Below are positions 51,552 to 60,774 of a stretch of 64,000 nt of DNA, piece by piece. Source of the stretch: Fibrisoma montanum (GTDB lineage Bacteria; Bacteroidota; Bacteroidia; Cytophagales; Spirosomataceae). Made by a program: the position numbers and the translations under genes. The notes beneath the pieces are model-generated. The model saw only the letters and a program-made list of their open reading frames with translations, was not told the DNA's origin and did no database searches. The stretch is taken from NCBI RefSeq assembly GCF_003583365.1, contig NZ_QXED01000003.1:744001-808000 (forward strand), written 5' to 3'. Each line of letters begins with the position of its first letter. Positions within the stretch are counted from its first letter, which is position 1.

Positions 51552-53756
51552 ATGCGTACTATGAACGACAAGGCAATACCGCGCCGGGACTTTATCCGGT
51601 TGAGCGGTCTGGTCGGCGGTTGGTTCGGCTTGTCGATCTGGCTGCCCTCTCCTGCGTCCGCCGGCCCGGTTAACGAGCCGTCTGCTTCGTTTTCGCCAGA
51701 CGTATTTGTGGAGATCAGCCGCGATAATACGATCGTCTTCAATCTACCGAAACAGGAAATGGGCCAGGGCATCAGTACAGGTTTAGCCATGATCTTCGCC
51801 GATGAACTGGGCGCCGATTTTGACCGGATGCTGGTCAGGCAGGCCGATTATGACCCTCGCTTCGGAAATGTCATTCAGGGAGTAACCGGGGGCAGTAATT
51901 CCATGCGGGCTTGCTGGCAGCCGCTGCGGGAAGCAGCCGCCCGCGTTCGGGACCTCATGGTTACCGTAGCGGCTGAACGCTGGCAGGTCGAACCAACCGG
52001 CTGCCTGGCCGAAGATAGCTTTGTCATTCATCGCCCCACCGGACGGCGCTTACCGTTTGGCGCGTTGATCGAGCAGGCCGCTCAAAAACCGATACCGGCC
52101 GAAGCTCGCCTGAAAGACCCCTCCGAATACCGGTACATTGGCAAACCGCTGGGTAATCGTCAAACCCGACGTGTCGTGCTGGGCCAAATGCGCTACGGTA
52201 TTGATCTGGAGGTGCCCGGGATGGTCCATGCCGTAATTGCCCGCTGCCCCTTCTTCCGGGGTACTCTCAGGCACTATGCTGATTCGGCCGCCCGAAACAT
52301 ACCGGGCGTGCTTGATGTCGTGGCAATCACGCCCATCCGAAAAGCGGTAAAACTAAGTCCGGACGACAACAACCCGACGACGTACCCCTACACCATTGCG
52401 GCCGGGGTCGCGGTGGTCGCTACGTCGACCTGGGCGGCCATGCAGGGCCGGAACGCCTTAACTCTTGAGTGGGACAGCGGCCCGTTCGGTAACGTATCCA
52501 ATCAGGCCCTTGCCGATCAGCTCAGGGCGGCCGAACAGGAACCGGGCGAGGAGGTATTTCACCACGGGTCGGTAAACCAACCGATAGCACGGGCCACCCG
52601 GATGGTCGAAGCCCAGTATGATACTCAGTTTCAGGCGCACGCCATCATGGAACCCCTAAACGCCGTGGCTCATGTCAAAAACGGCCAGTGTGAGGTATGG
52701 GTAGGTCATCAGTACGGCCGGCGGGTGGCCGAAGAAACCGCTGCGTTGTTGAACATTCCCGTTGATCAGGTTACCGTTCATATCCTTCCCTCAGGCGGAG
52801 CGTTTGGTCGACGGTGGGAAGCCGATTTTGCCCTGGAAGCGGTCATCATTTCCAAACAGGTTGGTAAACCCGTGAAGGTAACCTGGACGCGCGAAGATGA
52901 AATCCAGCATGATTATTACCATGCCTACGAGCGCGACCACCATCGGGTGGCCCTTGGCGAACAGGGAAATATTACCGCCTGGGACCTCAAGCGGTACACG
53001 TATGATTTCTTCGCGGGCTGGTCGTGGAACCCCTATCGATACGGGGTTCCAGCCAGCCGCATGCGGGCTGTTATCCTGGAGTCGCCCTTACAGACCGGTT
53101 CGTGGCGCAGCGTCGACTCACACCGGGAAACGTTCGCCCGGGAGTGTTTCGTCGATGAACTGGCCCATGCACTGGGCAAGGATCCACTGGCCTACCGGCT
53201 CGACCTGCTGAGCAAACCGCTTATTGTACCTGCCGGGGTAGAGAATCCGGACAACTGGCTGAAGCGGGCCGAAGATGAACGTAGAAAAACCCGGCAGATT
53301 TTGGAGCTGGCCGCTCAGAAAGCGGGTTGGGGTTCGAAAAAAGGAATGGGAATTGCCGTAACGAACTACTGCGCTCAGGTGGTAGAAGTCACCCTGGAAG
53401 ACGGTAAGCTACGGGTAATAAAAGTAACGGCCGCCATGGACTGCGGCCGGGTTATCAATCCCTCCCTGGTCAAAGGACAGGTAGAAGGCAGCATTATCTG
53501 GGGTTTGCAGGCAGTGCTGTACGGTGGAATTACGCTACGTGAGGGTCGGGTTCAGCAAAGCAATTTCCACGATTACAAAATGATCCGGATGCCCGAGTCT
53601 CCATCCATTGACGTTCATCTGGTAGACAGCCAGGAGCCACCGACGGGAACCGGCGAGCCGGGCGTACCGGCACTCGCCCCGGCCTTACTGAATGCGGTGT
53701 TTGCCCTAACCGGCCAGCGCATCCGGCAGATTCCAATGGGTACGGATTTGTTTTGA
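51552..53756 (+). CDS. Molybdopterin-binding large subunit of a xanthine-dehydrogenase-family enzyme
   Basis: A 734-residue protein of the isoquinoline 1-oxidoreductase beta-subunit (IorB) kind. It begins with a Tat signal (PRRDFIRLSGLVGGWFGLSIWL). Typical parts are KQEMGQGISTGLAMIFADELGADF, GGSNSMR, QAHAIMEPLNAVAH, LPSGGAFGRRWEADF, GSWRSVDSHRETF and the C-terminal PTGTGEPGVPALAPALLNAVF with the catalytic Glu. It hydroxylates an N-heterocycle or aldehyde in the periplasm with a molybdenum cofactor. The partner [2Fe-2S] subunit (IorA) that such enzymes need is not next to it in this window. Regulation by the preceding AraC gene is likely but not shown. Confidence 0.9.
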   Translation: MRTMNDKAIPRRDFIRLSGLVGGWFGLSIWLPSPASAGPVNEPSASFSPDVFVEISRDNTIVFNLPKQEMGQGISTGLAMIFADELGADFDRMLVRQADYDPRFGNVIQGVTGGSNSMRACWQPLREAAARVRDLMVTVAAERWQVEPTGCLAEDSFVIHRPTGRRLPFGALIEQAAQKPIPAEARLKDPSEYRYIGKPLGNRQTRRVVLGQMRYGIDLEVPGMVHAVIARCPFFRGTLRHYADSAARNIPGVLDVVAITPIRKAVKLSPDDNNPTTYPYTIAAGVAVVATSTWAAMQGRNALTLEWDSGPFGNVSNQALADQLRAAEQEPGEEVFHHGSVNQPIARATRMVEAQYDTQFQAHAIMEPLNAVAHVKNGQCEVWVGHQYGRRVAEETAALLNIPVDQVTVHILPSGGAFGRRWEADFALEAVIISKQVGKPVKVTWTREDEIQHDYYHAYERDHHRVALGEQGNITAWDLKRYTYDFFAGWSWNPYRYGVPASRMRAVILESPLQTGSWRSVDSHRETFARECFVDELAHALGKDPLAYRLDLLSKPLIVPAGVENPDNWLKRAEDERRKTRQILELAAQKAGWGSKKGMGIAVTNYCAQVVEVTLEDGKLRVIKVTAAMDCGRVINPSLVKGQVEGSIIWGLQAVLYGGITLREGRVQQSNFHDYKMIRMPESPSIDVHLVDSQEPPTGTGEPGVPALAPALLNAVFALTGQRIRQIPMGTDLF

Positions 53757-53789
53757 TTGCGGCCCGTTGGGTCACGCGTATTGGAGACC

Positions 53790-54575
53790 TTATTGAAAAC
53801 GATACGAAAGCGTGAGCGATCCGGCAGGAACCAGCAGCCCATCGAAGCGCTTACGGAGCCGCTCCGTTACGGTAGGCGTTATCTGATTGGCAATGAACCG
53901 CCCGATCAATCCACTGCCCTCCGATCGGACGCGGCTGTTAACGTCCACCGTCGCCAGTACCCCCAGATCCAGCGCCAGCTTCAGCCGGTTTACGCGCGGC
54001 ACAGAGAAAGCCCGCCCGAAGCTCAGCCCGAGCTGACTCAGGTTGGCCGCCGGCTGTAGCCAGGTTTCGTCGTAGAAATTTCCCACGACCGGAAACCGGT
54101 TCCGGTAATCGTCTACCCGTTCGTTAATGCGTTCGGCTTCGTCGGGAGCCAGGTTATTGACGAGTTCCGATGCCGTTCCGTCGACCCGGTAGTTCAGGGT
54201 TTGCATCCAGATGCTCAGCCGCCAGTGGCCGGGCTGCCACCGCCCACCAAAACCAAACCCGGCTACCGACTGCAGGTTGGCACGGAGGTACTGGTATGAT
54301 TGCGCCTGATCGGGCCGACGTTTTTCCAGCTGGCGCAGCAGGTAGTTCGCGTACCAGGCCGACGAAAACCCCACCTGACCAAACACCGCCCAGCGCGGGC
54401 GAAGCCGTACCGACAAACCCGCTACATGCTGAAGGGGCAATTGACTACCCAGATACACCTCACAGACTGGTCGGTGTCGATGCCAGGCAGGTGGTGTTTC
54501 TATCCGAATAATCCGTTGCGCCCGGAGCGCCGTTGTTAGCAGGAAAAGTGATAGCAGCAGAAGGATTGATTTCAT
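53790..54575 (-). CDS. Predicted outer-membrane or secreted protein, function unknown
   Basis: A 261-residue protein with signal peptide MKSILLLLSLFLLTTALRAQ. The mature part alternates aromatic and polar residues (VAGLSVRLRPRWAVFGQVGFSSAWYANYLL, GFGFGGRWQPGHWRLSIWMQTLNYR) and ends GSLTLSYRFQ, with a Phe close to the C-terminus as in beta-barrels. No named family is recognised. The ATG at 54575 starts the signal peptide. It converges on the molybdenum enzyme gene with a 33-base gap. Confidence 0.7.
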   Translation of the reverse strand: MKSILLLLSLFLLTTALRAQRIIRIETPPAWHRHRPVCEVYLGSQLPLQHVAGLSVRLRPRWAVFGQVGFSSAWYANYLLRQLEKRRPDQAQSYQYLRANLQSVAGFGFGGRWQPGHWRLSIWMQTLNYRVDGTASELVNNLAPDEAERINERVDDYRNRFPVVGNFYDETWLQPAANLSQLGLSFGRAFSVPRVNRLKLALDLGVLATVDVNSRVRSEGSGLIGRFIANQITPTVTERLRKRFDGLLVPAGSLTLSYRFQ

Positions 54576-54691
54576 GAGCGAACCAGTTGACCGTCTGAAT
54601 AAATCGGTTCGTAGGTTTGACAAGAAGCTAGGCAAAGGCTGACAGCGTACCTACGATGACAGCCACCCACCCAGCAGCCGTCGGTAGCCGT

Positions 54692-55123
54692 TCATGCCCG
54701 CTTCCAGATTCGGGACCGTTTAACAAAACCCACCGAGCCGGTCAGCTCCAGTTCATTGTTCGACCGGAGCCGTACGGAGCAGTCTGCCGTTCGGCCCTGT
54801 CGGGGGCTGTAGGTTTTCCCATTTACCCAGCTTCCATTCCGGTACGTCAACCCCCAGAAAACCGTCATCCCAACCAGCGGCTGCCGACGTTTGGCCGGGT
54901 CCGGATTGTTCTCGTCCAGCTTAGGGCTGCCATCCGGGTGGTTGGGTTCAGCCATCCAGATGAGCCTGGCAGAATACGTAGCACCCGATTGAAAAACCTC
55001 GTATTTCTGATTACGGTCTTCGCTATACCACTGGCCCACAATCTGATTCCCATCCCCAGTTGCCCAGCCCCACAGACTCCAGCCGCATAAAAAAAGCACA
55101 CGTAGCATTCCTATTTTCATCAT
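54692..55123 (-). CDS. DUF2147-family secreted protein
   Basis: A 143-residue secreted protein. The signal peptide (LRVLFLCGWSLWGWATG) is followed by the DUF2147 core: IVGQWYSEDRNQKYEVFQSGATYSARLIWM, then GMTVFWGLTYRNGSWVNGKTYSPRQGRTADCSVRLRSNNELELTGSVGFVKRSRIWKR. This domain has a small beta-barrel fold in periplasmic proteins; its role is not known. It could be in the same unit as the 53790-54575 gene (116 bases apart on the same strand). Confidence 0.9.
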   Translation of the reverse strand: MMKIGMLRVLFLCGWSLWGWATGDGNQIVGQWYSEDRNQKYEVFQSGATYSARLIWMAEPNHPDGSPKLDENNPDPAKRRQPLVGMTVFWGLTYRNGSWVNGKTYSPRQGRTADCSVRLRSNNELELTGSVGFVKRSRIWKRA

Positions 55124-55427
55124 GACGATTGTGTTGGTTTGATGGGCTAAAGATGCAGCGGCTGAAAAACCGGTAACAGCAGGACTTGATCGAAGCGGAC
55201 AAACCAGAGCCCAAGCCAGCCAACAACCCGCGTAACCCGCTTGTAATCAATAGGCTTGCAGGACAGGTCGTCTGAGCGCCGGCTTGTCAGGATACTATCG
55301 ATTGTTTGGCGGCAAACTCGTCCGGTTCAGGGGCTGGTTTGTCCGGTTGGCGTACTTTCTGTAGAAATCGTCGGTATCTTTCTCTTACTTTTCAACCGGT
55401 CGGGCATCTCGTTAATCTGACAACCCA
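55124..55427. other. Intergenic region with repeats upstream of a LytS/LytTR pair
   Basis: 304 bases between divergent genes. It contains a 12-bp inverted pair (CGGACAAACCAG at 55196-55207, CTGGTTTGTCCG at 55334-55345) and the direct repeat GTCCGGTT at 55320 and 55341. No ORF is supported. Confidence 0.55.
55320..55348 (+). promoter_or_regulatory. Candidate LytTR-regulator binding site
   Basis: GTCCGGTT occurs at 55320-55327 and again at 55341-55348, exactly 21 bases apart. LytTR proteins bind two direct repeats of about 9 bp, two helical turns apart, so this spacing fits. It lies 80 bases before the kinase start and suggests autoregulation. Confidence 0.45.
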
Positions 55428-56486
55428 TTGAAAGCGCTCCAACTGAATCGATTGCCCATTCCACTGGCGGTGGCTCTGATCGCAGGGCTGTTCAGCAGTT
55501 TCCAGCGGCTCGTATTTTTTACATCCCTGGAATGGCTGTACGTCGGTTACGCGTTTGCGTACAATTTTATGTTTAGTCTGTTCCTGTGGTGGCTGGCCGA
55601 TGGCCTGGGGAAGCGTCTGCGTCTGTGGCAGAAAATAATCCTGGTGTACCTGATTGGTTTTATCGTGATGTCGGCCGTTTCGTACACGTTCTACCAATGG
55701 TCAAATCAATGGATTCTCCCCGTCCGGCTAACGGACAGGCGCAATCCGGGGCAGGACATCGCTCCGTATCTGTTCCAGATCCAACCCCTGCGGTCGTTCA
55801 CGCTCATTACGGCCGTTCTCCTGATTCAGTACACGATGCAGTTGTTGGGCGAAAAGCAGCGGATACAACTGGAAAATGAACGGCTGAAACGGGAGAACCT
55901 GAATGCGCAGCTGGAGGCCATTCGGCAGCAGATTAACCCGCACTTCTTTTTCAATACGTTGAACACCCTGAAAACCCTGGTTAAAGCCAACAAACCGGAA
56001 GCGCTGCCCTACATCATTCAGCTATCCAACGTGTTCCGGTACCTGCTCCGGCTGCAACAGCAGCCCTGGGTGACCCTGGATGAAGAGCTTCAGTTTCTGA
56101 AAGCGTACCTGTTTCTGCTCGAAATCCGCTTCGGCGACGGCCTGCTCGTCCAGGTCGCGGTGCCGGAGACCATATTGACCACCCGCATCCCGCCCGCTAC
56201 GTTGCAGTTGCTGGTCGAAAACGCCGTTAAGCACAATGTGGTTTCGGCCGCCCGTCCGTTACGTATTCAGATTGAACAGGTCGATGATCAGCACGTACGG
56301 GTAGAGAACAACCTGCAACCCAAACGAACGCCCGAACCCTCGAACGAATACGGCCTGCAAAGCCTTAATAACCGCTATACCTACCTGTGCGGCCAGGGTA
56401 TTGAGGTTGACCAAACCGATACTTCCTTTCGGGTGCTATTACCCCTGCTTGATTGTGAACCACCCCATGAAAACGCTCATCATTGA
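55428..56486 (+). CDS. LytS-type sensor histidine kinase (second pair)
   Basis: A 352-residue kinase with four membrane helices in the first ~135 residues, then a coiled segment and the His_kinase motif LEAIRQQINPHFFFNTLNTLKTLVKANKP. The ATPase part has LLVENAVKHNVVSAARPLRI and EYGLQSLNNRYTYL. The best start is a TTG at 55428: the next in-frame ATG would remove the first membrane helix, and an in-frame stop lies a few codons upstream. It overlaps the response regulator gene by 20 bases, so the two are translationally coupled. Confidence 0.85.
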   Translation: MKALQLNRLPIPLAVALIAGLFSSFQRLVFFTSLEWLYVGYAFAYNFMFSLFLWWLADGLGKRLRLWQKIILVYLIGFIVMSAVSYTFYQWSNQWILPVRLTDRRNPGQDIAPYLFQIQPLRSFTLITAVLLIQYTMQLLGEKQRIQLENERLKRENLNAQLEAIRQQINPHFFFNTLNTLKTLVKANKPEALPYIIQLSNVFRYLLRLQQQPWVTLDEELQFLKAYLFLLEIRFGDGLLVQVAVPETILTTRIPPATLQLLVENAVKHNVVSAARPLRIQIEQVDDQHVRVENNLQPKRTPEPSNEYGLQSLNNRYTYLCGQGIEVDQTDTSFRVLLPLLDCEPPHENAHH

Positions 56487-57231
56487 AGACGAACCCAACG
56501 CAGCCCGCGACCTGGCGGCCATGCTTCAGAAACTGGACGCCGGTATTCAGATGCTCGCCCTGCTCGACAGTGTTGAAACCTCGGTGGAGTGGCTTCGCCA
56601 GCATCCGGCTCCGGACCTGATCTTTATGGATATTCAACTGGCCGATGGTGTCTGTTTTGAGATCCTACGGGAAGTGGATGTACGAAGCCCGGTTATTTTC
56701 TGCACGGCCTACGACGAATACGCGCTTCAGGCGTTCAGGGTCAACAGCATTGATTACCTGCTGAAGCCCCTGGAGGAAGCCGATCTCAAACGGAGTCTGG
56801 ATAAACTGACGACCCTGCGCGAGCAACTCGGCGACTGGCCCCAGAAACTACTGAGCTGGTTTGGGCAGCACGACCGCCTGCAAACGGGCAGGAAAAGCAG
56901 TTTTCTGGTCTCCTTCAAAGGCAAGATGTTTCCCGTGCCGACCCGCGACATTGCTTACTTTATCATTGAAGACGGTCTTTCGTTTATCATCACCTTCGAC
57001 GGGCGCAAGCTACCCCTCACCCAGACGCTCGACGTCATTGAAGAGCAACTCGATCCGAGCCAGTTTTATCGGGCTAACCGACAGTATATCATCGCCTTTG
57101 AAGCTGTAAAGGAAGTGGAGCCGTACTACACCCGGAAACTGGCCGTGAAGCTACGGAGTGTCAAACCCGAGACCGTGTTCGTTAGCCGGGAGAAATCGAC
57201 CAGTTTTCTGCACTGGCTGGAGAACCGGTAA
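56467..57231 (+). CDS. LytTR-family response regulator (second pair)
   Basis: A 254-residue regulator with receiver domain (IIEDEPNAARDLAAML, phospho-Asp55 in FMDIQLADG, YLLKPLEEAD) and C-terminal LytTR DNA-binding domain (about 150-254: KGKMFPVPTRDIAYFIIEDGLSFIIT, FYRANRQYIIAFEAV). It has the same length as the first LytTR regulator (10013-10777) and a similar middle. The ATG at 56467 is chosen over the longer frame from 56401, which would overlap the kinase domain. It probably recognises the 21-base direct repeat upstream of its own operon. Confidence 0.92.
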   Translation: MKTLIIEDEPNAARDLAAMLQKLDAGIQMLALLDSVETSVEWLRQHPAPDLIFMDIQLADGVCFEILREVDVRSPVIFCTAYDEYALQAFRVNSIDYLLKPLEEADLKRSLDKLTTLREQLGDWPQKLLSWFGQHDRLQTGRKSSFLVSFKGKMFPVPTRDIAYFIIEDGLSFIITFDGRKLPLTQTLDVIEEQLDPSQFYRANRQYIIAFEAVKEVEPYYTRKLAVKLRSVKPETVFVSREKSTSFLHWLENR

Positions 57232-57754
57232 GGAATGGTTTTCCGGATAAGAAGCGGAGTGCGTCGCCACAGTAAAGTCTGCAATTTCAGTTCTTATGGT
57301 TTTAGCATGCTTCGGCTAATGCACTGGCGGAATGGCTGCGGAATCCCGGTAGGCAAAACGAAGTAGCGGTTTGGAAACCTCGAAATTGTACCTGGCATTA
57401 GTGCCTCTTCAGTCGCCCGGTTAAAGAAGCAGATTCGTGAATGCTCCTTTGTTTCAGGTAGGAGTTTTTTCTAGAACGAGTATTTATAATGACTGCCAAG
57501 TGGCCAGCAGCGGATGACCGTCGCCACCGCGGTCCGCTTAGCAGCATACGTCAAATAATTCCAGCGTACACGTGTACGGCTATACATAGTATTAATTGTC
57601 AGCAGCATACACCGGTTGAATCTGTCCTAACCCACAATCGTCCCTTTCGCTTTCAGGACTTTGTTGATTTAGATCAATAGTTTTAATTACCATACCTCAA
57701 TGACTCGCCGTAGCGGGCCTAGTAAGTTTGCTCCTGAATAAAAGAGCAAGCGTG
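57232..57754. other. Intergenic region, no gene seen
   Basis: 523 bases. A short stem CTCCT/AGGAG (57444-57464) followed by TTTTTT may be a terminator. TAAGTTTG at 57723-57730, 24 bases before the pirin ATG, fits a -7 box. No coding or RNA gene is supported. Confidence 0.45.
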
Positions 57755-58618
57755 ATGATACAAAGGACTATTTCCAGTCTCTACACACCGAACAACGAAC
57801 GCGGCTTTCTCGGTGCCGGTCATGTTGCACGTACCGTTTTGACAGGTGGTTTCGCCAAGACAGATCCGTTCATTTTCTTAATGGACGATATGCTGGATAA
57901 AAAAGACCACGAACCCGCCGGGGGGCCTCATCCACATGCAGGCTTTGAAACAGTGTCTCTTCTGGTTGATGGGGAAATAAAGGAGATGCTGGAGTCCATG
58001 AAAAAGGGCGACTTTCAGATCATGACGGCCGGTAGTGGTACGATCCACACCGAAACTATAGAAGGCCCCACCAAAGGGCGTTTGTTTCAGATGTGGCTGA
58101 ACCTGCCCCGGAAAGATCGCTGGGTGACGCCACGCATTCAGATTTTGCCTGCCGAACATGTTCCGGTCCTTAACAAAGAGGGTGTGTACATGCGGCTGTA
58201 CAGTGGTACGCTCGCCGGTATTCACTCACCGGTACAGAACTACACACCGCTCATAGCCGCGGAGTTTGACCTGAAAGCAGGCGTTGGCACCAGCGTTCAG
58301 TTTCCCGCCAATTTCAACGCTTTCCTGTATATCATCAGCGGTTCAGTACAAATCGCGGGTAAAGTCATAAACCATGATCAGGTAGCCTGGCTGGATTTAT
58401 TCGATACCGAAGAGGACAGCAATCTGGCAATGCAGGCCGGCGAAAACGGGGTGCGTTTTGTGCTGTATGCGGCAAAGCCAACCCACGAAGCCATTGTATC
58501 CTATGGGCCATTTATTGCCGACACCCAGGCCGAGATTGCCGACCTGTACAAACAATACCGGAGCGGTACGATGCAGCACATCGCTGCCGCCCCTGAAGCA
58601 CAAAAACTGATATTTTAA
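57755..58618 (+). CDS. Pirin-family protein
   Basis: A 287-residue bicupin. Conserved pirin parts are present: DPFIFLMDDMLDKKDHEPAGGPHPHAGFETVSLLVDGEI and MTAGSGTIHTETIEG. The metal-binding His set (PHPHAGFET, plus SGTIHTE) is complete in the N-terminal cupin. Pirins act as redox-linked cytoplasmic proteins, some with quercetinase activity; which applies here is unknown. ATG 57755 is chosen over an upstream TTG at 57728. It starts a same-strand run of five genes. Confidence 0.9.
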   Translation: MIQRTISSLYTPNNERGFLGAGHVARTVLTGGFAKTDPFIFLMDDMLDKKDHEPAGGPHPHAGFETVSLLVDGEIKEMLESMKKGDFQIMTAGSGTIHTETIEGPTKGRLFQMWLNLPRKDRWVTPRIQILPAEHVPVLNKEGVYMRLYSGTLAGIHSPVQNYTPLIAAEFDLKAGVGTSVQFPANFNAFLYIISGSVQIAGKVINHDQVAWLDLFDTEEDSNLAMQAGENGVRFVLYAAKPTHEAIVSYGPFIADTQAEIADLYKQYRSGTMQHIAAAPEAQKLIF

Positions 58619-58629
58619 TTTTTGCAAGT

Positions 58630-59241
58630 ATGAGCTATACAATAGGCATTATCGGTTCAGGACATATTGGGCGTGGACTGGCTACGCATCTGGCCAAAAC
58701 AACCTATCCGGTGTTGATTACCAACAGCCGGGGCCCAGAGTCGTTGACAGACCTGGTAGCTTCTATTGGCGGATCGTTAACGGCCGCTGACTTAAACCAG
58801 ACCATTGCACAGGCCGACGTTTTATTCATCGCCGTTCCGTGGACACAGCTATCGGATCTGGCCAACGAACTACAGCGTTATAGCGGGAAGATCATCGTCG
58901 ACGCCACCAACAATATCGTCTCGGTCAACCCTTTTCAACTAGCCGATACTGCGGGTAAAACAACGGGAGAATACGTAGCTGCTCTGTTTCCGGACCAACG
59001 GGTAGTGAAAGCGTTTAATACCCTCGCGGCTGCTGCCCTTGCCCAGCCTACGCAAAGCGATTTGGGCAATACCGTTATTATCATCAGCGGTGATGATGAC
59101 GATGCGAAAAAAGAAGTAGCCGACATTACCAAAGCAATGGGTTTTGAACCGATTGACATCGGCACCTTCCAGCAAGGTGGTGCCCTTCAGGATGTGGATG
59201 GAGCCTTGTCTGGGGTTGAACTCATCAAAGTAAAACGGTAA
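58630..59241 (+). CDS. F420-reductase-like NAD(P)-binding protein
   Basis: A 203-residue Rossmann-fold protein of the NADPH-dependent F420-reductase-like family. The dinucleotide motif is GIIGSGHIGRGLATHLAK, then DVLFIAVPWTQLSDLAN, IIVDATN and VVKAFNTLAAAALAQP. Most bacterial members do not use F420 and their substrates are unknown, so the family name describes fold only. It lies 11 bases after the pirin gene. Confidence 0.88.
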   Translation: MSYTIGIIGSGHIGRGLATHLAKTTYPVLITNSRGPESLTDLVASIGGSLTAADLNQTIAQADVLFIAVPWTQLSDLANELQRYSGKIIVDATNNIVSVNPFQLADTAGKTTGEYVAALFPDQRVVKAFNTLAAAALAQPTQSDLGNTVIIISGDDDDAKKEVADITKAMGFEPIDIGTFQQGGALQDVDGALSGVELIKVKR

Positions 59242-59283
59242 GCAACAGGCTAACCTTAATCAGTAGACGAGCGCTAGTCATAC

Positions 59284-59565
59284 ATGGATATTCAGCAGAA
59301 AGACAACGGACAGAAGGGAATTTTTTACGTAGCGATAGACGGTAAAACAGAAGCGGAAATGACCTACGTATGGTCAGGCGATCAACGGATTATAATTGAC
59401 CATACTGGCGTAAGCGAAGCCCTGAAAGGCGAAGGCGTTGGTAAACAACTGGTGCATGCAGCCGTTGTCTGGGCTCGGGAAAAACAGCTAAAAATACTGC
59501 CGCTCTGTCCATTTGCCCGAGCCGTATTTGACAAAACGCCTGACTATCAGGATGTACTCTTTTAA
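59284..59565 (+). CDS. Short GNAT-family acetyltransferase (YjdJ/GTLF type)
   Basis: A 93-residue protein of the small GNAT type. It has MDIQQKDNGQKGIFYVAIDGKTEAEMTYVW and the acetyl-CoA loop region SEALKGEGVGKQLVHAAVVWAREKQLKILPLCPFARAVF, typical of the minimal GNAT domain. It is cytoplasmic; the substrate is unknown. Its start is 42 bases after the preceding gene. Confidence 0.88.
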   Translation: MDIQQKDNGQKGIFYVAIDGKTEAEMTYVWSGDQRIIIDHTGVSEALKGEGVGKQLVHAAVVWAREKQLKILPLCPFARAVFDKTPDYQDVLF

Positions 59566-59740
59566 AGAGTGAAACCAATAAGAGCTACAAGCTTTCAAAT
59601 TCTACTAATGCACAACAACGGTGCATTTTACTACACCTCAACGTCTTCCGCTTTTCTGAACGCCAGTTTCGTCGTGTCGTTCAAGGTATCACTCAGGAGC
59701 CATCCTTTTTAAATCTTAACAAACTTAACGGCTATAAACA

Positions 59741-60733
59741 ATGAGCAGCACAGGACAGGAGCGCCCTTTTAAAGGCGAGCAGGATCCACAGATCTTTTCT
59801 GAAATCAGGACTTTTTTGCAGGCGCTAAATTCAGGCGATGGCAAGCCCGTGGAGGCCTTAAGTCCTGCCGATGCCCGGCAGGTATTGACCGGTGCTCAAC
59901 AATCGGTCGAGGTCGATTACTCAGGTATCACCGAAACCGAAAAAACGATTTCGCAAAACGGCTATCAGGTAAATATCCACATCGTAAAGCCCGAGCGTAG
60001 TCAAGACGGGGCGCCCGTGTTCCTCTTTATCCACGGGGGTGGCTGGGTGCTGGGTGACTACCCCACGCATCGGCGCATCGTGCGTGATCTGGTGGTGAAC
60101 AGCGGGGCCGTGGCCGTCTTCCCCGATTATACGCCTTCGCCCGAAGCGCAGTACCCAACAGCCATCAACGAAATTTATGCCGCTCTGCAATGGGTAGCCG
60201 AACAGGGCAGTGAAATAGGTGTAGATGGTAGTAACCTGGCGGTTGTGGGCAACAGCGTCGGCGGTAATATGTCGGCGATTATGGCCTTGATGGCCAAAAA
60301 GAACAACGGCCCCAAACTCAAATTGCAGGTGCTGTTGTGGCCCGTTACGGATGCCAATTTTGACACTGACTCGTACAACCTGTTTGCCAACGGCCGGTTC
60401 CTTACCAAAAACATGATGAAGTGGTTCTGGGACAACTACCTGCCTGATGCCAGCAGGCGAAACGAACTCTATGCATCGCCCTTACAGGCAACTACGGATG
60501 ACCTAAAAGACCTGCCACCGGCGCTGGTACAGACCGCCGAAAACGATGTATTGCGGGATGAAGGCGAAGCCTACGCTCGTAAATTGAACGAAGCCGGTGT
60601 ACCGGTAACCCACACCCGGTATGGCGGTCTGATTCATGACTACGGTTTGCTGAACCCCATTGCCAGTGTACCGGCGGTGCAAACGGCCTTGTTGCAGGCG
60701 GCTGCGGTGATCAAAGCGGCTCTGAAGGCATAG
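59741..60733 (+). CDS. Alpha/beta hydrolase (HSL-type esterase)
   Basis: A 330-residue esterase of the hormone-sensitive-lipase group. The oxyanion motif is HGGGW (98-102), the nucleophile elbow GNSVGG (Ser172), the acid Asp269 in AENDVLRDEG, and His299 in LIHDYG. No signal peptide is seen, so it acts in the cytoplasm on an ester or lactone. It lies in the same-strand run after the GNAT gene, but 175 bases of spacer suggest its own promoter. Confidence 0.93.
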   Translation: MSSTGQERPFKGEQDPQIFSEIRTFLQALNSGDGKPVEALSPADARQVLTGAQQSVEVDYSGITETEKTISQNGYQVNIHIVKPERSQDGAPVFLFIHGGGWVLGDYPTHRRIVRDLVVNSGAVAVFPDYTPSPEAQYPTAINEIYAALQWVAEQGSEIGVDGSNLAVVGNSVGGNMSAIMALMAKKNNGPKLKLQVLLWPVTDANFDTDSYNLFANGRFLTKNMMKWFWDNYLPDASRRNELYASPLQATTDDLKDLPPALVQTAENDVLRDEGEAYARKLNEAGVPVTHTRYGGLIHDYGLLNPIASVPAVQTALLQAAAVIKAALKA

Positions 60734-60774
60734 TATGGCCTTATATCGTTAAGAAACTTCTAGCAGGATTTCCT

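Noticed and set aside
55196-55345. The 12-bp inverted pair as the ends of a small insertion element
   Set aside because: The 150-base segment between them encodes nothing and has no target-site duplication that I can see. It may be chance or regulatory.
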